Assembly: GCF_937920985.1 (NCBI RefSeq)
Contig: NZ_CALDXR010000032.1
Span: forward strand, 17,616-81,615
Source: an uncultured Phascolarctobacterium sp.
GTDB taxonomy: Bacteria > Bacillota > Negativicutes > Acidaminococcales > Acidaminococcaceae
Length of the DNA: 64,000 bases
Direction: 5' to 3'
Part shown: positions 1 through 8,161 of the stretch, piece after piece
Layout of the letters: the number at the start of each line of letters is the position of its first letter
How positions within the stretch are numbered: the first letter of the stretch is position 1
Notes under the pieces: model-generated
Seen by the model: only the letters and a program-made list of their open reading frames with translations
Databases searched by the model: none
Told to the model about the DNA's origin: nothing
Position numbers and translations under genes: made by a program

Positions 1-53
1 TTTTACTGCTTGCAGAGGGTAAATGTTAAATTTTTTACATTATAATGCGGTGC

Positions 54-980
54 TTACAGAATATACCCCAGATACGCCGCATAGCACACCAGCATCAGCG
101 CACCTGCCCAGCGCTGCAGTCTTTGCGTACGCAATACACACAGCAGCAAAAGGACTGCCGCACCAAGCGCTACATAGGTATCAAAATTAAAAGCAGACGC
201 AAAGGGAATGTCGATAATCAGTGCCGACAAGCCTACTACGAAAAGAATATTGAAAATGTTGCTGCCGACGATATTACCGATGGCAATATCCGCATTGCCG
301 CGGCGTGCCGCCGCTACAGAGGTGAACAGCTCCGGCAGCGAGGTGCCCAAAGCCACAATCGTCAGGCCGATAAAGCGCTCGCTGAGTCCCGCATAGGTTG
401 CAATAGATGTTGCTGCGCCTACGGTTACATTACTGCCCGCAATAATCAGCGCCAAGCCGCCCACTGCACCCAACAGGCAGCGTCCCAGCGGCAAACCGGG
501 CTCCTCCAGATCACTGTCGACATTGCTCTTCATCGCCATGGTGTACAGATACATCATATATGCGGCAAACGCTACCATGAGCACGCCGCCGTCCGCCAGA
601 CTGATGCTGCCGTCGCGTCCCTGATAAAACAGCAGTGCGGTAACAGCAATCATGAAGGGGATTTCGATGCGTACGGTAGAACGCGCTACCGCAATCGGCA
701 CAATAGAAGCCGCAAGACCTAAAATGACAAGGATGTTAAGAATATTACTGCCGACAATATTGCCAATGGTAATATCAGCATTACCCTTAACAGCCGCCGC
801 GATACTTACCGCTGCCTCCGGCGCACTGGTACCCATCGCAACGATAGTAAGACCGATTACCAGCTGCGGAATGCCGAAGCGCATGGCAATACCTGCCGCG
901 CCCTCTACAAACCAATCCGCACCCTTACCGAGCATCACAAAGCCTAAAGCCAATAAAACAAACTGTAAAGCTATTTCCAT
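54..980 (-). CDS. Calcium/cation antiporter (CaCA family, YrbG-like)
   Basis: Inner-membrane K+-independent Na+/Ca2+-type exchanger of 308 aa. It carries the two inverted alpha-repeats of the family: the signatures GTSAPE and GNIVGSNILNI in the N-terminal half and GTSLPELFTS and GNIVGSNIFNI in the C-terminal half, with about ten hydrophobic segments. The start at 980 is chosen because a GGAGGAAG ribosome site precedes it; a longer reading to 1031 would begin inside the riboswitch terminator. The gene is monocistronic behind a manganese-type riboswitch, so in this organism the exported ion may be Mn2+ (or Ca2+ together with Mn2+). The family is certain; the ion is inferred only from the leader. 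Confidence 0.93.
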   Translation of the reverse strand: MEIALQFVLLALGFVMLGKGADWFVEGAAGIAMRFGIPQLVIGLTIVAMGTSAPEAAVSIAAAVKGNADITIGNIVGSNILNILVILGLAASIVPIAVARSTVRIEIPFMIAVTALLFYQGRDGSISLADGGVLMVAFAAYMMYLYTMAMKSNVDSDLEEPGLPLGRCLLGAVGGLALIIAGSNVTVGAATSIATYAGLSERFIGLTIVALGTSLPELFTSVAAARRGNADIAIGNIVGSNIFNILFVVGLSALIIDIPFASAFNFDTYVALGAAVLLLLCVLRTQRLQRWAGALMLVCYAAYLGYIL

Positions 981-1009
981 TTTCTTCCTCCTTGATTTGC
1001 AGCCGTCCC

Positions 1010-1062
1010 TAAAAACAAAAAAGCGAGACATTGCTGCAATAAAATTACAACAAAGTCTCGCT
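1010..1062 (-). terminator. Riboswitch expression-platform terminator
   Basis: On the minus strand AGCGAGACTTTGTTG pairs with CAGCAATGTCTCGCT, followed by TTTTTTGTTTTT. The 5' arm contains the conserved GAGACTTTG of the riboswitch aptamer, so ligand-bound aptamer and terminator are mutually exclusive. Confidence 0.8.
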
Positions 1063-1143
1063 ACTTAGTCACAAAGCCGGATTGCAGAAGCAATCGTACT
1101 GACGACAGAGTGAACACGCCATGCGTGCAAGCTACTCCCTTTA
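1048..1143 (-). promoter_or_regulatory. yybP-ykoY manganese riboswitch
   Basis: The minus-strand leader of the antiporter contains the hallmark yybP-ykoY blocks in order: AGGGAGTAGC, then GTCGTCAGTACG, a short hairpin, CCGGCTTTGTGAC, and GCGAGACTTTG. The family senses Mn2+ and commonly turns on exporters by preventing termination. Here it lies between a consensus promoter and a terminator overlapping its 3' arm. The identification rests on recognisable conserved blocks, not on a covariance-model score. Confidence 0.85.
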
Positions 1144-1150
1144 TATGCTT

Positions 1151-1179
1151 AGTTTAGCTAAACGCAGGGAGTTTGTCAA
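1151..1179 (-). promoter_or_regulatory. Sigma-70 promoter of riboswitch/antiporter transcript
   Basis: TTGACA (1179-1174), 17-nt spacer, TAAACT (1156-1151). The predicted transcript start near 1145 falls just before the riboswitch. Confidence 0.75.
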
Positions 1180-1186
1180 GTAAAAT

Positions 1187-2668
1187 TTAACTTCTTTTGA
1201 ACAGCTTGCCGAAAAGCGGTGAAAGCAGTGATAAAAGTGCTGCCATCAGGAAGAACAGGCACAGCGGTCGTTGGAAGAAAATAGCAAAGCTGCCATCACT
1301 CATAATCAGCGAGCCGACAAAGTTCTGCTCTGCCATACCGCCGAGGATAATGCCGATGATAATCGCCGACATGGAAAAGCCCAGCTTGTTCATAAAGTAA
1401 CCCAGGAAACCGCTTGCCACCATCAGATAAACATCGTTCAGCGAATTATTGTAGGAATAAGTTCCCACGAAGGTCATCATTACGATAATCGGCAGCAGAA
1501 TGTGTACAGGCACGTTAACAACCTTCATAAAAAGTCTGATTAACGAAAAGCCCATGATACCCATAATCACGTTAGCTAAAAGCAGACCGATGAAGATAGC
1601 GTAAACATCAGGTGCCTTCTCCACAAAAAGCAAGGGACCGGGCTGCAGACCCTGAACCATCAGCGCACCCATCATGATTGCCGTTGCGCCGTCGCCGGGA
1701 ATACCCAGCGTCAGTACCGGGATGAAGGCACCGCCGGAAACAGCGTTGTTGCCTGCCTCGGAGGCTACAATGCCCTCGGGCTCACCGTTGCCGAAGTTCT
1801 TGCTATGCTTAGACCAGCGCTTCGCCTGATCATAAGATACAAAGGAAGCGATATCGCCGCCGGTACCGGGCACACAGCCGATGAAGGTACCGATGAAGGA
1901 GGAACGCAAAAGCGTGGTAAATACTCTCTTGATATCCTCAAACGAAGGCAGCAGACGGTCCAGCATCATGTGCTGCTCCTGGCGTTCATTGTGATAATAA
2001 TCCTCAATACTGCTCAACACCTGCGCAAAGGCGAATACGCCAATCAGCACAGGGATAAAGGACACACCGCCCATAAAATAGTTAGTATCCAGGGTAAAGC
2101 GGATAGCACCGCTCATACCGTCAATGCCGACTGTTGCCAGGAACAGACCGATAAGACCGCCCATAATGCCCTTGATAACACTGCCGGAGGAAACACTGGT
2201 AATAATGCTGAGGCCGAAAATAGCCAGAGCAAAATATTCCGGCTTGGAAAACTGCAGTGCAACCTTCGCCAGCTGCGGTGCCAGCAAAATCAGGCAGATG
2301 GTACTGAAAATACCGCCGAAGGTGCTGGCCAATGTAGAAAGGCCGAGAGCACGTCCGGGCTGCCCCATCTTCGTCGCCATCGGATAGCCGTCCAGAGTAG
2401 TCGCTACGGAAGCAGGCGTACCTGGAGTTTTCAACAGGATTGCCGAAATACTGCCGCCGTAAATCGCACCACAGTAAATGCCCAGCAGCATCAGAATGCC
2501 GCCGATACCATGGAACGTAAAGGCCAGCGGAAACAGCAGCGCCAGGCCCATGTTAACACTCAGGCCCGGCATACAGCCGAAGGCAATGCCCACCAGCACG
2601 CCGAAGAAAAGTCCCAGCAGATTCATGGGGACGAAAATCATATTTAATGCGCTCATTATATCAACCAT
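1187..2668 (-). CDS. tctA: Tripartite tricarboxylate transporter permease TctA
   Basis: Large membrane subunit (493 aa, the usual TctA size) of a tripartite tricarboxylate transporter, which moves citrate-like or other carboxylates with a cation. About twelve hydrophobic segments; the family signature around the first loop (FGCMPGLSVNMG) and the conserved internal LGIPGDGATAIMMGAL are visible. It follows tctB after 12 bp, so the two are cotranscribed. No TctC periplasmic binding protein is encoded nearby, so binding protein and substrate specificity must come from elsewhere. Confidence 0.95.
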   Translation of the reverse strand: MVDIMSALNMIFVPMNLLGLFFGVLVGIAFGCMPGLSVNMGLALLFPLAFTFHGIGGILMLLGIYCGAIYGGSISAILLKTPGTPASVATTLDGYPMATKMGQPGRALGLSTLASTFGGIFSTICLILLAPQLAKVALQFSKPEYFALAIFGLSIITSVSSGSVIKGIMGGLIGLFLATVGIDGMSGAIRFTLDTNYFMGGVSFIPVLIGVFAFAQVLSSIEDYYHNERQEQHMMLDRLLPSFEDIKRVFTTLLRSSFIGTFIGCVPGTGGDIASFVSYDQAKRWSKHSKNFGNGEPEGIVASEAGNNAVSGGAFIPVLTLGIPGDGATAIMMGALMVQGLQPGPLLFVEKAPDVYAIFIGLLLANVIMGIMGFSLIRLFMKVVNVPVHILLPIIVMMTFVGTYSYNNSLNDVYLMVASGFLGYFMNKLGFSMSAIIIGIILGGMAEQNFVGSLIMSDGSFAIFFQRPLCLFFLMAALLSLLSPLFGKLFKRS

Positions 2669-2680
2669 CAGTATGACCTC

Positions 2681-3151
2681 CTACTCCATGAATACAGATT
2701 GCGGCATCTGCGTATGCAGCAGCATGCCGAAAACAAGATAAATAAACAGCAGACTAAGCACCGTTGTCAGGCCGATTACCTTATAATTGCGATAATCCAT
2801 AAGACGCATAACAGCCGGAATCATAAGTGCCGCTGCCGGATAAAAGCCGAGAATGCTGATGAGCACGCAGAACAAAACAACAAGTCCCATCATTAAATAA
2901 ACGCGCTTGTTGCCTGTCGAAGAAAGCTGCACCTTCACGCCATGTAAATCAGTTTTATTGATAAAGGTATAAAGCAGCAGCAAAACCGAAACAGCGCCCA
3001 GCACCGCGCCCAGCGTAAAAGGCCAGAAGCCCGGGCCGGGGCCGTTCTCCGTAAACTCCAGCGGAAAGGCTGCAGCCGCCTGCATAATCAGACCGCCGAT
3101 AACCGCGCCCAGCACGCCCACTATATAATTACATACTGCCATGTTATTCAT
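2681..3151 (-). CDS. tctB: Tripartite tricarboxylate transporter small permease TctB
   Basis: Small membrane subunit of the TTT transporter: four hydrophobic segments in about 156 aa, with a central charged loop (residues about 60-85). The start at 3151 is preferred because AAGG lies 9 bp upstream; an in-frame start 3 codons earlier overlaps that site. Order tctB-tctA with 12 bp between them. The sequence is poorly conserved in this family, so the call leans on size, topology and neighbour. Confidence 0.88.
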   Translation of the reverse strand: MNNMAVCNYIVGVLGAVIGGLIMQAAAAFPLEFTENGPGPGFWPFTLGAVLGAVSVLLLLYTFINKTDLHGVKVQLSSTGNKRVYLMMGLVVLFCVLISILGFYPAAALMIPAVMRLMDYRNYKVIGLTTVLSLLFIYLVFGMLLHTQMPQSVFME

Positions 3152-3227
3152 ATAAATCATCCTTAAACAACTCCGCCATCAAAATTGACGTCAATTCGAT
3201 GCCAGACTAAATTGAGTAATTAAATTC

Positions 3228-4469
3228 TTACGCCTCTTTTGGGCCAACACGCTTAGCCGCTGCCATAATCGCCAGACGACCATGCTCAAAAGTCAAACCG
3301 CCTTGGAAGAAAACATTAAACGGCTCACGGCACGGACCATCAGCGCTCAGCTCAATAGAAGCGCCCTGTACAAAGGTACCAGCAGCCATAATAATCTCAT
3401 CCTGATAACCCGGCAGCGGACTCGGAACCGGCTCAACATGCGCATCAACAGGAGAATTGCCCTGAATAGCAACACAGAAATCGCACAAACGCTGCTTGCT
3501 CTCCAAGGTAATAGCCTGAATAATATCGCTGCGGCGTTCCTCCGGCAGAGGCTTAACAGCATAGCCTAGGCCCTTGAAAACAGCAGCCGCAAAAATAGCA
3601 GTCTTAACAGCCTGCACCACAATATGCGGAGCCAGGAAAAGTCCCTGATAGAACTCGCGAGCAGTGTCACCCAAGGTTGCGCCCATCTCGCCGCCCAGAC
3701 CGGGAGCAGTCAGACGGTAGGAAGCGTTCTCAACCAAATCGGCACGGCCGACAATATAACCGCCGGTCGGAGCCAGGCCGCCGCCCAGATTCTTAATCAG
3801 AGAGCCTGCCATCAAGTCAGCGCCAACCTCGGTAGGCTCCTGCTTCTCGATAAACTCGCCGTAGCAGTTGTCGACAAAGCAGATAACATTCGGGTTAGCT
3901 TCCTTCGCAGCACTGCAGATACGGCCGATTTCGGCAACGTCAATAGTTTTGCGTTCGCTGCTGTAGCCGCAGGAGCGTTGAATGTGAATCATCGTAGTCT
4001 TGGAGGTAACAGCCTTCTTAACAGCCTCAAGGTCAACGTGATTACCGGTCATGGGGATTTCCTTATAGGTTACGCCTAGGTCAACCAAAGAGCCGGGAGT
4101 TTTAACCGGAGAGCCGATAATAGTCTGCATAGTGTCATAAGGAGCACCGGTTACGGCAATCAGCTCATCGCCTGCGCGCAGGTTGCCCAGCAGAGCAACT
4201 GCCAGCGCATGAGTACCGCTGACGAACTGAGAACGCACCAATGCAGCCTCGGTTTTGAACAGCTCTGCGTAAATCAGATCCAGAGTATCGCGGCCCACAT
4301 CATTATAGCCATAGCCTGTAGTAGGCTTCAAGTAGTAGTCGGAAACCATGTTATTACGGAAAGCCGCAATAACCTTTTCAGTATTGCACAAAGCTGCTGC
4401 TTCCAGCTCTGCGGTATGTTTAGCAACCTCAGCTAAGGCTGCCTGCTCTAATGCATTGTAATCAACCAA
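3228..4469 (-). CDS. Methionine gamma-lyase family protein (aluminium-resistance/YnbB type)
   Basis: PLP-dependent fold-type I enzyme of about 413 aa, full length for the Met_gamma_lyase family, also annotated 'aluminium resistance protein'. Visible landmarks: the aromatic-rich TTGYGYNDVGRDTLD near residue 55, RSQFVSGTHALAVAL in the cofactor region, and the SLIKNLGGGLAPTGGYIVG segment holding the probable Schiff-base lysine. A TTG start at 4469 is favoured because AGGTGA lies just upstream; a GTG at 4478 overlaps that site. It directly precedes-in-space hflX as ynbB does in Bacillus (hflX upstream, 38 bp apart). The true substrate is not established for this family. Confidence 0.88.
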   Translation of the reverse strand: MVDYNALEQAALAEVAKHTAELEAAALCNTEKVIAAFRNNMVSDYYLKPTTGYGYNDVGRDTLDLIYAELFKTEAALVRSQFVSGTHALAVALLGNLRAGDELIAVTGAPYDTMQTIIGSPVKTPGSLVDLGVTYKEIPMTGNHVDLEAVKKAVTSKTTMIHIQRSCGYSSERKTIDVAEIGRICSAAKEANPNVICFVDNCYGEFIEKQEPTEVGADLMAGSLIKNLGGGLAPTGGYIVGRADLVENASYRLTAPGLGGEMGATLGDTAREFYQGLFLAPHIVVQAVKTAIFAAAVFKGLGYAVKPLPEERRSDIIQAITLESKQRLCDFCVAIQGNSPVDAHVEPVPSPLPGYQDEIIMAAGTFVQGASIELSADGPCREPFNVFFQGGLTFEHGRLAIMAAAKRVGPKEA

Positions 4470-4517
4470 AATTCTCACCTGATATTTTTATATTTTTTGG
4501 CATAGCGCCAATTAATC

Positions 4518-6350
4518 CTAAGCCTTGGCATCTGCAGCAAGATACTTGGCAAACTGCTGCACCTGCTCCGCGTCCAGACGCACCTTCAGCAGTGTGCCCT
4601 CTGCCAGATATTCCTGCTCCAGTACCGTGCCTGCGTCATGCAAGCGTCCTACCGCAGCGGAATCGCTGTAAGGCACGAGGAAGCTCTCCTCTACCGCCTT
4701 CAGCTTCAGGTTTTCTGCAATCAGCGCCAGCAGGCCGTCAAGATTAAGACGTCCCTTTGCGGAAATACAGATGCTGTTTTCTTCCTTGCTCAAACGCTCT
4801 GCCAGACCGGAATCCGGCGGCAGCTTATCAATTTTGTTATAAACCGTGATAATCGTCTTATCCTTGGCACCCAGCTCATCCAGAACCTGATAAACGGCTG
4901 CAGCCTGCTCCTTATACAGCTCGTGGCTGACATCAATAACGTGCAGCAGCACGTCAGACTGCACAACCTCCTCCAGCGTAGACTGGAAGGCTGCAACAAG
5001 CTGATGCGGCAGGCGTTGGATAAAGCCGACGGTATCGGTTAAAATAGCCTGCTGCTTATTCGGCAGGTCTAATTGACGCGTGGTCGGGTCCAGCGTTGCA
5101 AAAAGCTGGTCCTGCGCGTAGATATCTGAATTAGTCAGCGTATTCAAAAGCGTGGATTTGCCGGCGTTGGTGTAGCCCACAAGGCTTACCGTAGGCACAC
5201 TAGCCTTCGCACGTCCGGCCCTGTGCAGAGTGCGCACACTCTTAACCTTGCCGATGCATTCCTTAATATAGGCAATGCGGTCACGGATGCGACGGCGGTC
5301 AACCTCCAGCTTAGTTTCGCCGGGACCGCGTGTACCGATGCCGCCGCCAAGACGCGACAGCGCCAGGCCCTTGCCCATAATACGCGGCAACGTATATTGC
5401 AGCTGCGCCAGCTCAACCTGCAGCTTACCTTCGTTAGTATGCGCACGTTGGGCGAAAATATCAAGGATGAGCGCCGTGCGGTCAAGCACACGCACACCCA
5501 TTGACTGCTCAATATTACGCTGCTGTGCCGGCGAAAGCTCATCGTCAAAAATGCACAGGTCTACGTTCTCCTGCTGCACATAAAGCGCCAGCTCCTGCAC
5601 CTTGCCGCGGCCGATAAAGAACGCCGGGTCCGGTTTGGGGCGCTTCTGCAGGAATCTTGCCACAACCTCCGCACCGGCAGTATCTGCCAGCTGCTTCAGC
5701 TCCTCCAAGGAATCCTCAGCAGTCCAGCCGCTGCTGTTGGGAACACCGTATTCCATGCCCACGATAATCGCCCGCTCCGTTCCCTGCGCCAGACTGGCAC
5801 TGCCCGTCTGCTTATCAAGGATGCGCTCCACCATCGCTGCCAGATTCGGGAAGAACACGCCCTCCGCCTCCTGCAGCGTCAGCGGTCCGTAGCATTCCAC
5901 CTGATATTGCTCGTTATCGTCAATACCGGTAATCATGCCGAAGCTCATCTGCGACTGGCTGATATCCGGCGAGGTAACGCCGACAGCAATCATCGCATCA
6001 AAGCGGTTATTCTTCAGCGCGGAAATATCCACACCGCTGAGCAGCGGATTGCCGTTGGGATGGGTATGCACGCAGCGCACACCGCTAAGACGGCTGGCAC
6101 CGCGTCTGCCCTCTACCGGAGGCAGCTCCACACTCTGATCATTACCCACCGATACGGCAAGCACCTGCCCGTTGCGCGCAACGTAAACGCTCACCTCGCG
6201 GTTAATAAAATCAGTAACATCCGCCATACGCAAAGCCAGCTCGCTTGTCAGCAGCTGACCGCCCTCCAGACGGATATCATAAAAGGTTTTTAATTCTTCA
6301 ATAACGGAATTACGGATGCCCTTCAGGTTGCCGTAAATTTCATTAGCCAT
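4518..6350 (-). CDS. hflX: GTPase HflX with N-terminal JAMM-like extension
   Basis: Ribosome-associated GTPase that splits stalled or hibernating 70S ribosomes. The HflX N-domain, the glycine-rich linker (SRLGGGIGTRGPGE) and a G domain with P-loop GYTNAGKST, DTVGFIQRLP and NKID are all present. At 610 aa it is about 180 aa longer than minimal HflX: residues 1-180 form an extra domain containing HTHPNGNPLLSGVD (residues 95-108), matching the H-x-H-x7-S-x2-D pattern of JAMM/MPN+ metal sites, with a candidate glutamate at 52. Strong GGAGGTG site before ATG 6350. Core function certain; the extension's activity unknown. Confidence 0.95.
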   Translation of the reverse strand: MANEIYGNLKGIRNSVIEELKTFYDIRLEGGQLLTSELALRMADVTDFINREVSVYVARNGQVLAVSVGNDQSVELPPVEGRRGASRLSGVRCVHTHPNGNPLLSGVDISALKNNRFDAMIAVGVTSPDISQSQMSFGMITGIDDNEQYQVECYGPLTLQEAEGVFFPNLAAMVERILDKQTGSASLAQGTERAIIVGMEYGVPNSSGWTAEDSLEELKQLADTAGAEVVARFLQKRPKPDPAFFIGRGKVQELALYVQQENVDLCIFDDELSPAQQRNIEQSMGVRVLDRTALILDIFAQRAHTNEGKLQVELAQLQYTLPRIMGKGLALSRLGGGIGTRGPGETKLEVDRRRIRDRIAYIKECIGKVKSVRTLHRAGRAKASVPTVSLVGYTNAGKSTLLNTLTNSDIYAQDQLFATLDPTTRQLDLPNKQQAILTDTVGFIQRLPHQLVAAFQSTLEEVVQSDVLLHVIDVSHELYKEQAAAVYQVLDELGAKDKTIITVYNKIDKLPPDSGLAERLSKEENSICISAKGRLNLDGLLALIAENLKLKAVEESFLVPYSDSAAVGRLHDAGTVLEQEYLAEGTLLKVRLDAEQVQQFAKYLAADAKA

Positions 6351-6378
6351 GGGTATTCACCTCCAATAATTGGGGATG

Positions 6379-6550
6379 TATGCGTCAGCGACTAGAGGAG
6401 AATGCGTCAGATGCAAGGAATGGCGACGACGGCGTACATATTCGTACTCCTCACCCTTCGGGTATTAGCACGACCAACAGTTTTTACTGCGTTTACACTT
6501 GTAAAAACTGGGTCTTAGCGTCAGGAGCCATGACGACGCAGATGACGCAT
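6379..6550. repeat. Palindromic intergenic element with ATGCGTCAG ends
   Basis: Non-coding 172-bp block between hflX and the helicase. Its left side carries ATGCGTCAG twice (6379 and 6402) and its right side the inverse TGACGACGCA (6531) and TGACGCAT (6543), giving imperfect terminal inverted repeats. In the middle, CAGTTTTTAC (6478-6487) and GTAAAAACTG (6501-6510) form a perfect 10-bp hairpin. Looks like a small folded repeat or MITE-like element; no protein and no known RNA family recognised. Confidence 0.5.
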
Positions 6551-6571
6551 TATACTCGGTCGCCCTTTTTA

Positions 6572-8161
6572 TTATCTTCTTGCCTTCGCAGGCTCAATAT
6601 TAACCTTATAACCCTTGATAAAGTTCTTGTTCATCGCACCGATAACCTTTTCGGCTACATCCTCCGGTACCTCAACAAAGGTAAACTTATCATAGATATT
6701 AATCAGACCGATATCACGTGCCGGAATATCTGCTTCGATAGCAATGGTGCTGACAATATCCTTAACCATAATCTTCTGGCTGCGGCCGATGTTGATGAAC
6801 AGGCGCACCATGCCGGGACGGCCGCCGGTGTTGCGCAGGTCCTTAGACAGAATATCCTCCTGCGGAGCCTCCAGAGCCTTAATGCCTTCCTGCATCAGCT
6901 TCAGAGCTGCTGCAGCAACCTCTTCGGCGCTGTAATCATCCAGCAGGCTTTCGGCAATCGGCATATAGTCATGGTATGCGTTCAGCTCCAGCACCGTCTG
7001 CATCTTGCTGATAATCTGGTCGCGCTGACGCTCGATAACGTTAGCAGCGGTCGGCAGCTGACGGCGTTGGATTTTAGTCTTGACGGTGCGCTCAATCAGC
7101 TTCAGCTGACGGAACTCACGCGGAGTGATGAAGGTCATAGCTACGCCGGTGTTGCCTGCACGACCGGTACGGCCGATGCGGTGAACGTAGCTTTCCGGAT
7201 CCTGCGGAATATCAAAGTTGATAACGTGAGTAATATTGTCAACGTCGATACCGCGGGCAGCAACGTCGGTAGCAATCAGCACATCAACAGCGCCCTCGCG
7301 GAATTTCTTCATTACGCGGTCACGCTGGTTCTGGCTCAGGTCGCCATGCAGGCCCTCAGCCATGTAGCCACGGCTGGAAAGTGCGATAGACAGGTCGTCA
7401 ACACCCTTTTTGGTACGGCAGAAGATAATCAGCTTGCCGTCGATTTCTGCGTCCAGCAGACGGCACAGGCCTTCAATCTTATCCTTGGTTTCGAAATAAT
7501 ATTGCTCAATCAGAGGTACAGTCAGCTCTTCCTTGGAAATGGTTACATTCTTCGGCGCCTTCATGTACTTCTTGGTCAAGCTCAGAATCGGACGGGGCAT
7601 GGTTGCGGAGAACAGCAGAGTCTGGCGTTCAGCCGGCAGGCTGCGCATAATTTCTTCGATATCATCAACAAAGCCCATATCCAGCATTTCGTCGGCCTCG
7701 TCCAGTACCAGGAATTTGATATGGTCCAGACGGATAGTACCGCGGTTGATATGGTCAATCAAACGGCCCGGGGTACCAATAACAATCTGCACATTGTTGC
7801 GCAGCGCGCGGATCTGGCGTTCAATCGGCTGGCCGCCGTAAACAGGCAGCGCACGCACGCGGCGGGTGCGGCCGATTTTGCCTACTTCTTCCGCAACCTG
7901 AATAGCCAACTCACGGGTCGGAGTCATAATCAGCGCCTGAATATGCTTGAAGTCGGTAATTGCCTGCACCAGAGGAATACCGAAGGCAGCGGTCTTGCCG
8001 GTACCGGTCTGTGCCTGGCCGATAACGTCGTTACCTTCGAGCACCAGGGGAATAGTAGCGGCCTGAATCGGAGAAGGCTCTTCGAAGCCCATGTCAGTCA
8101 GGGCGGTTACAATTTTTTTGTCCAGCTCTAAGTTGCCGAACATCTCTTTTTGAATGGTCAT
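6572..8161 (-). CDS. DEAD-box ATP-dependent RNA helicase (CsdA/DeaD type)
   Basis: RNA-unwinding ATPase for ribosome assembly and cold adaptation. Motifs in order: Q motif near residue 25, AQTGTGKT (Walker A), PTRELA, GTPGRLIDH, DEAD, SAT, then helicase domain 2 with ATDVAARGID and HRIGRTGRAG. The C-terminal region (about 370-529) includes a DbpA-like RNA-binding fold and ends in a short basic tail, making 529 aa, as in DeaD/CsdA proteins. The start codon overlaps the cinA stop by one base (TAATG), implying translational coupling. The gene order cinA-helicase suggests one operon. Confidence 0.95.
   Translation of the reverse strand: MTIQKEMFGNLELDKKIVTALTDMGFEEPSPIQAATIPLVLEGNDVIGQAQTGTGKTAAFGIPLVQAITDFKHIQALIMTPTRELAIQVAEEVGKIGRTRRVRALPVYGGQPIERQIRALRNNVQIVIGTPGRLIDHINRGTIRLDHIKFLVLDEADEMLDMGFVDDIEEIMRSLPAERQTLLFSATMPRPILSLTKKYMKAPKNVTISKEELTVPLIEQYYFETKDKIEGLCRLLDAEIDGKLIIFCRTKKGVDDLSIALSSRGYMAEGLHGDLSQNQRDRVMKKFREGAVDVLIATDVAARGIDVDNITHVINFDIPQDPESYVHRIGRTGRAGNTGVAMTFITPREFRQLKLIERTVKTKIQRRQLPTAANVIERQRDQIISKMQTVLELNAYHDYMPIAESLLDDYSAEEVAAAALKLMQEGIKALEAPQEDILSKDLRNTGGRPGMVRLFINIGRSQKIMVKDIVSTIAIEADIPARDIGLINIYDKFTFVEVPEDVAEKVIGAMNKNFIKGYKVNIEPAKARR

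Noticed and set aside
6380..8131. Long plus-strand open frame of 583 codons opposite the helicase gene
   Set aside because: It is the antisense of a well-conserved DEAD-box helicase, has no ribosome site and no protein-like features. The same applies to other long plus-strand frames opposite cinA, rimO, ygiQ and ftsK.
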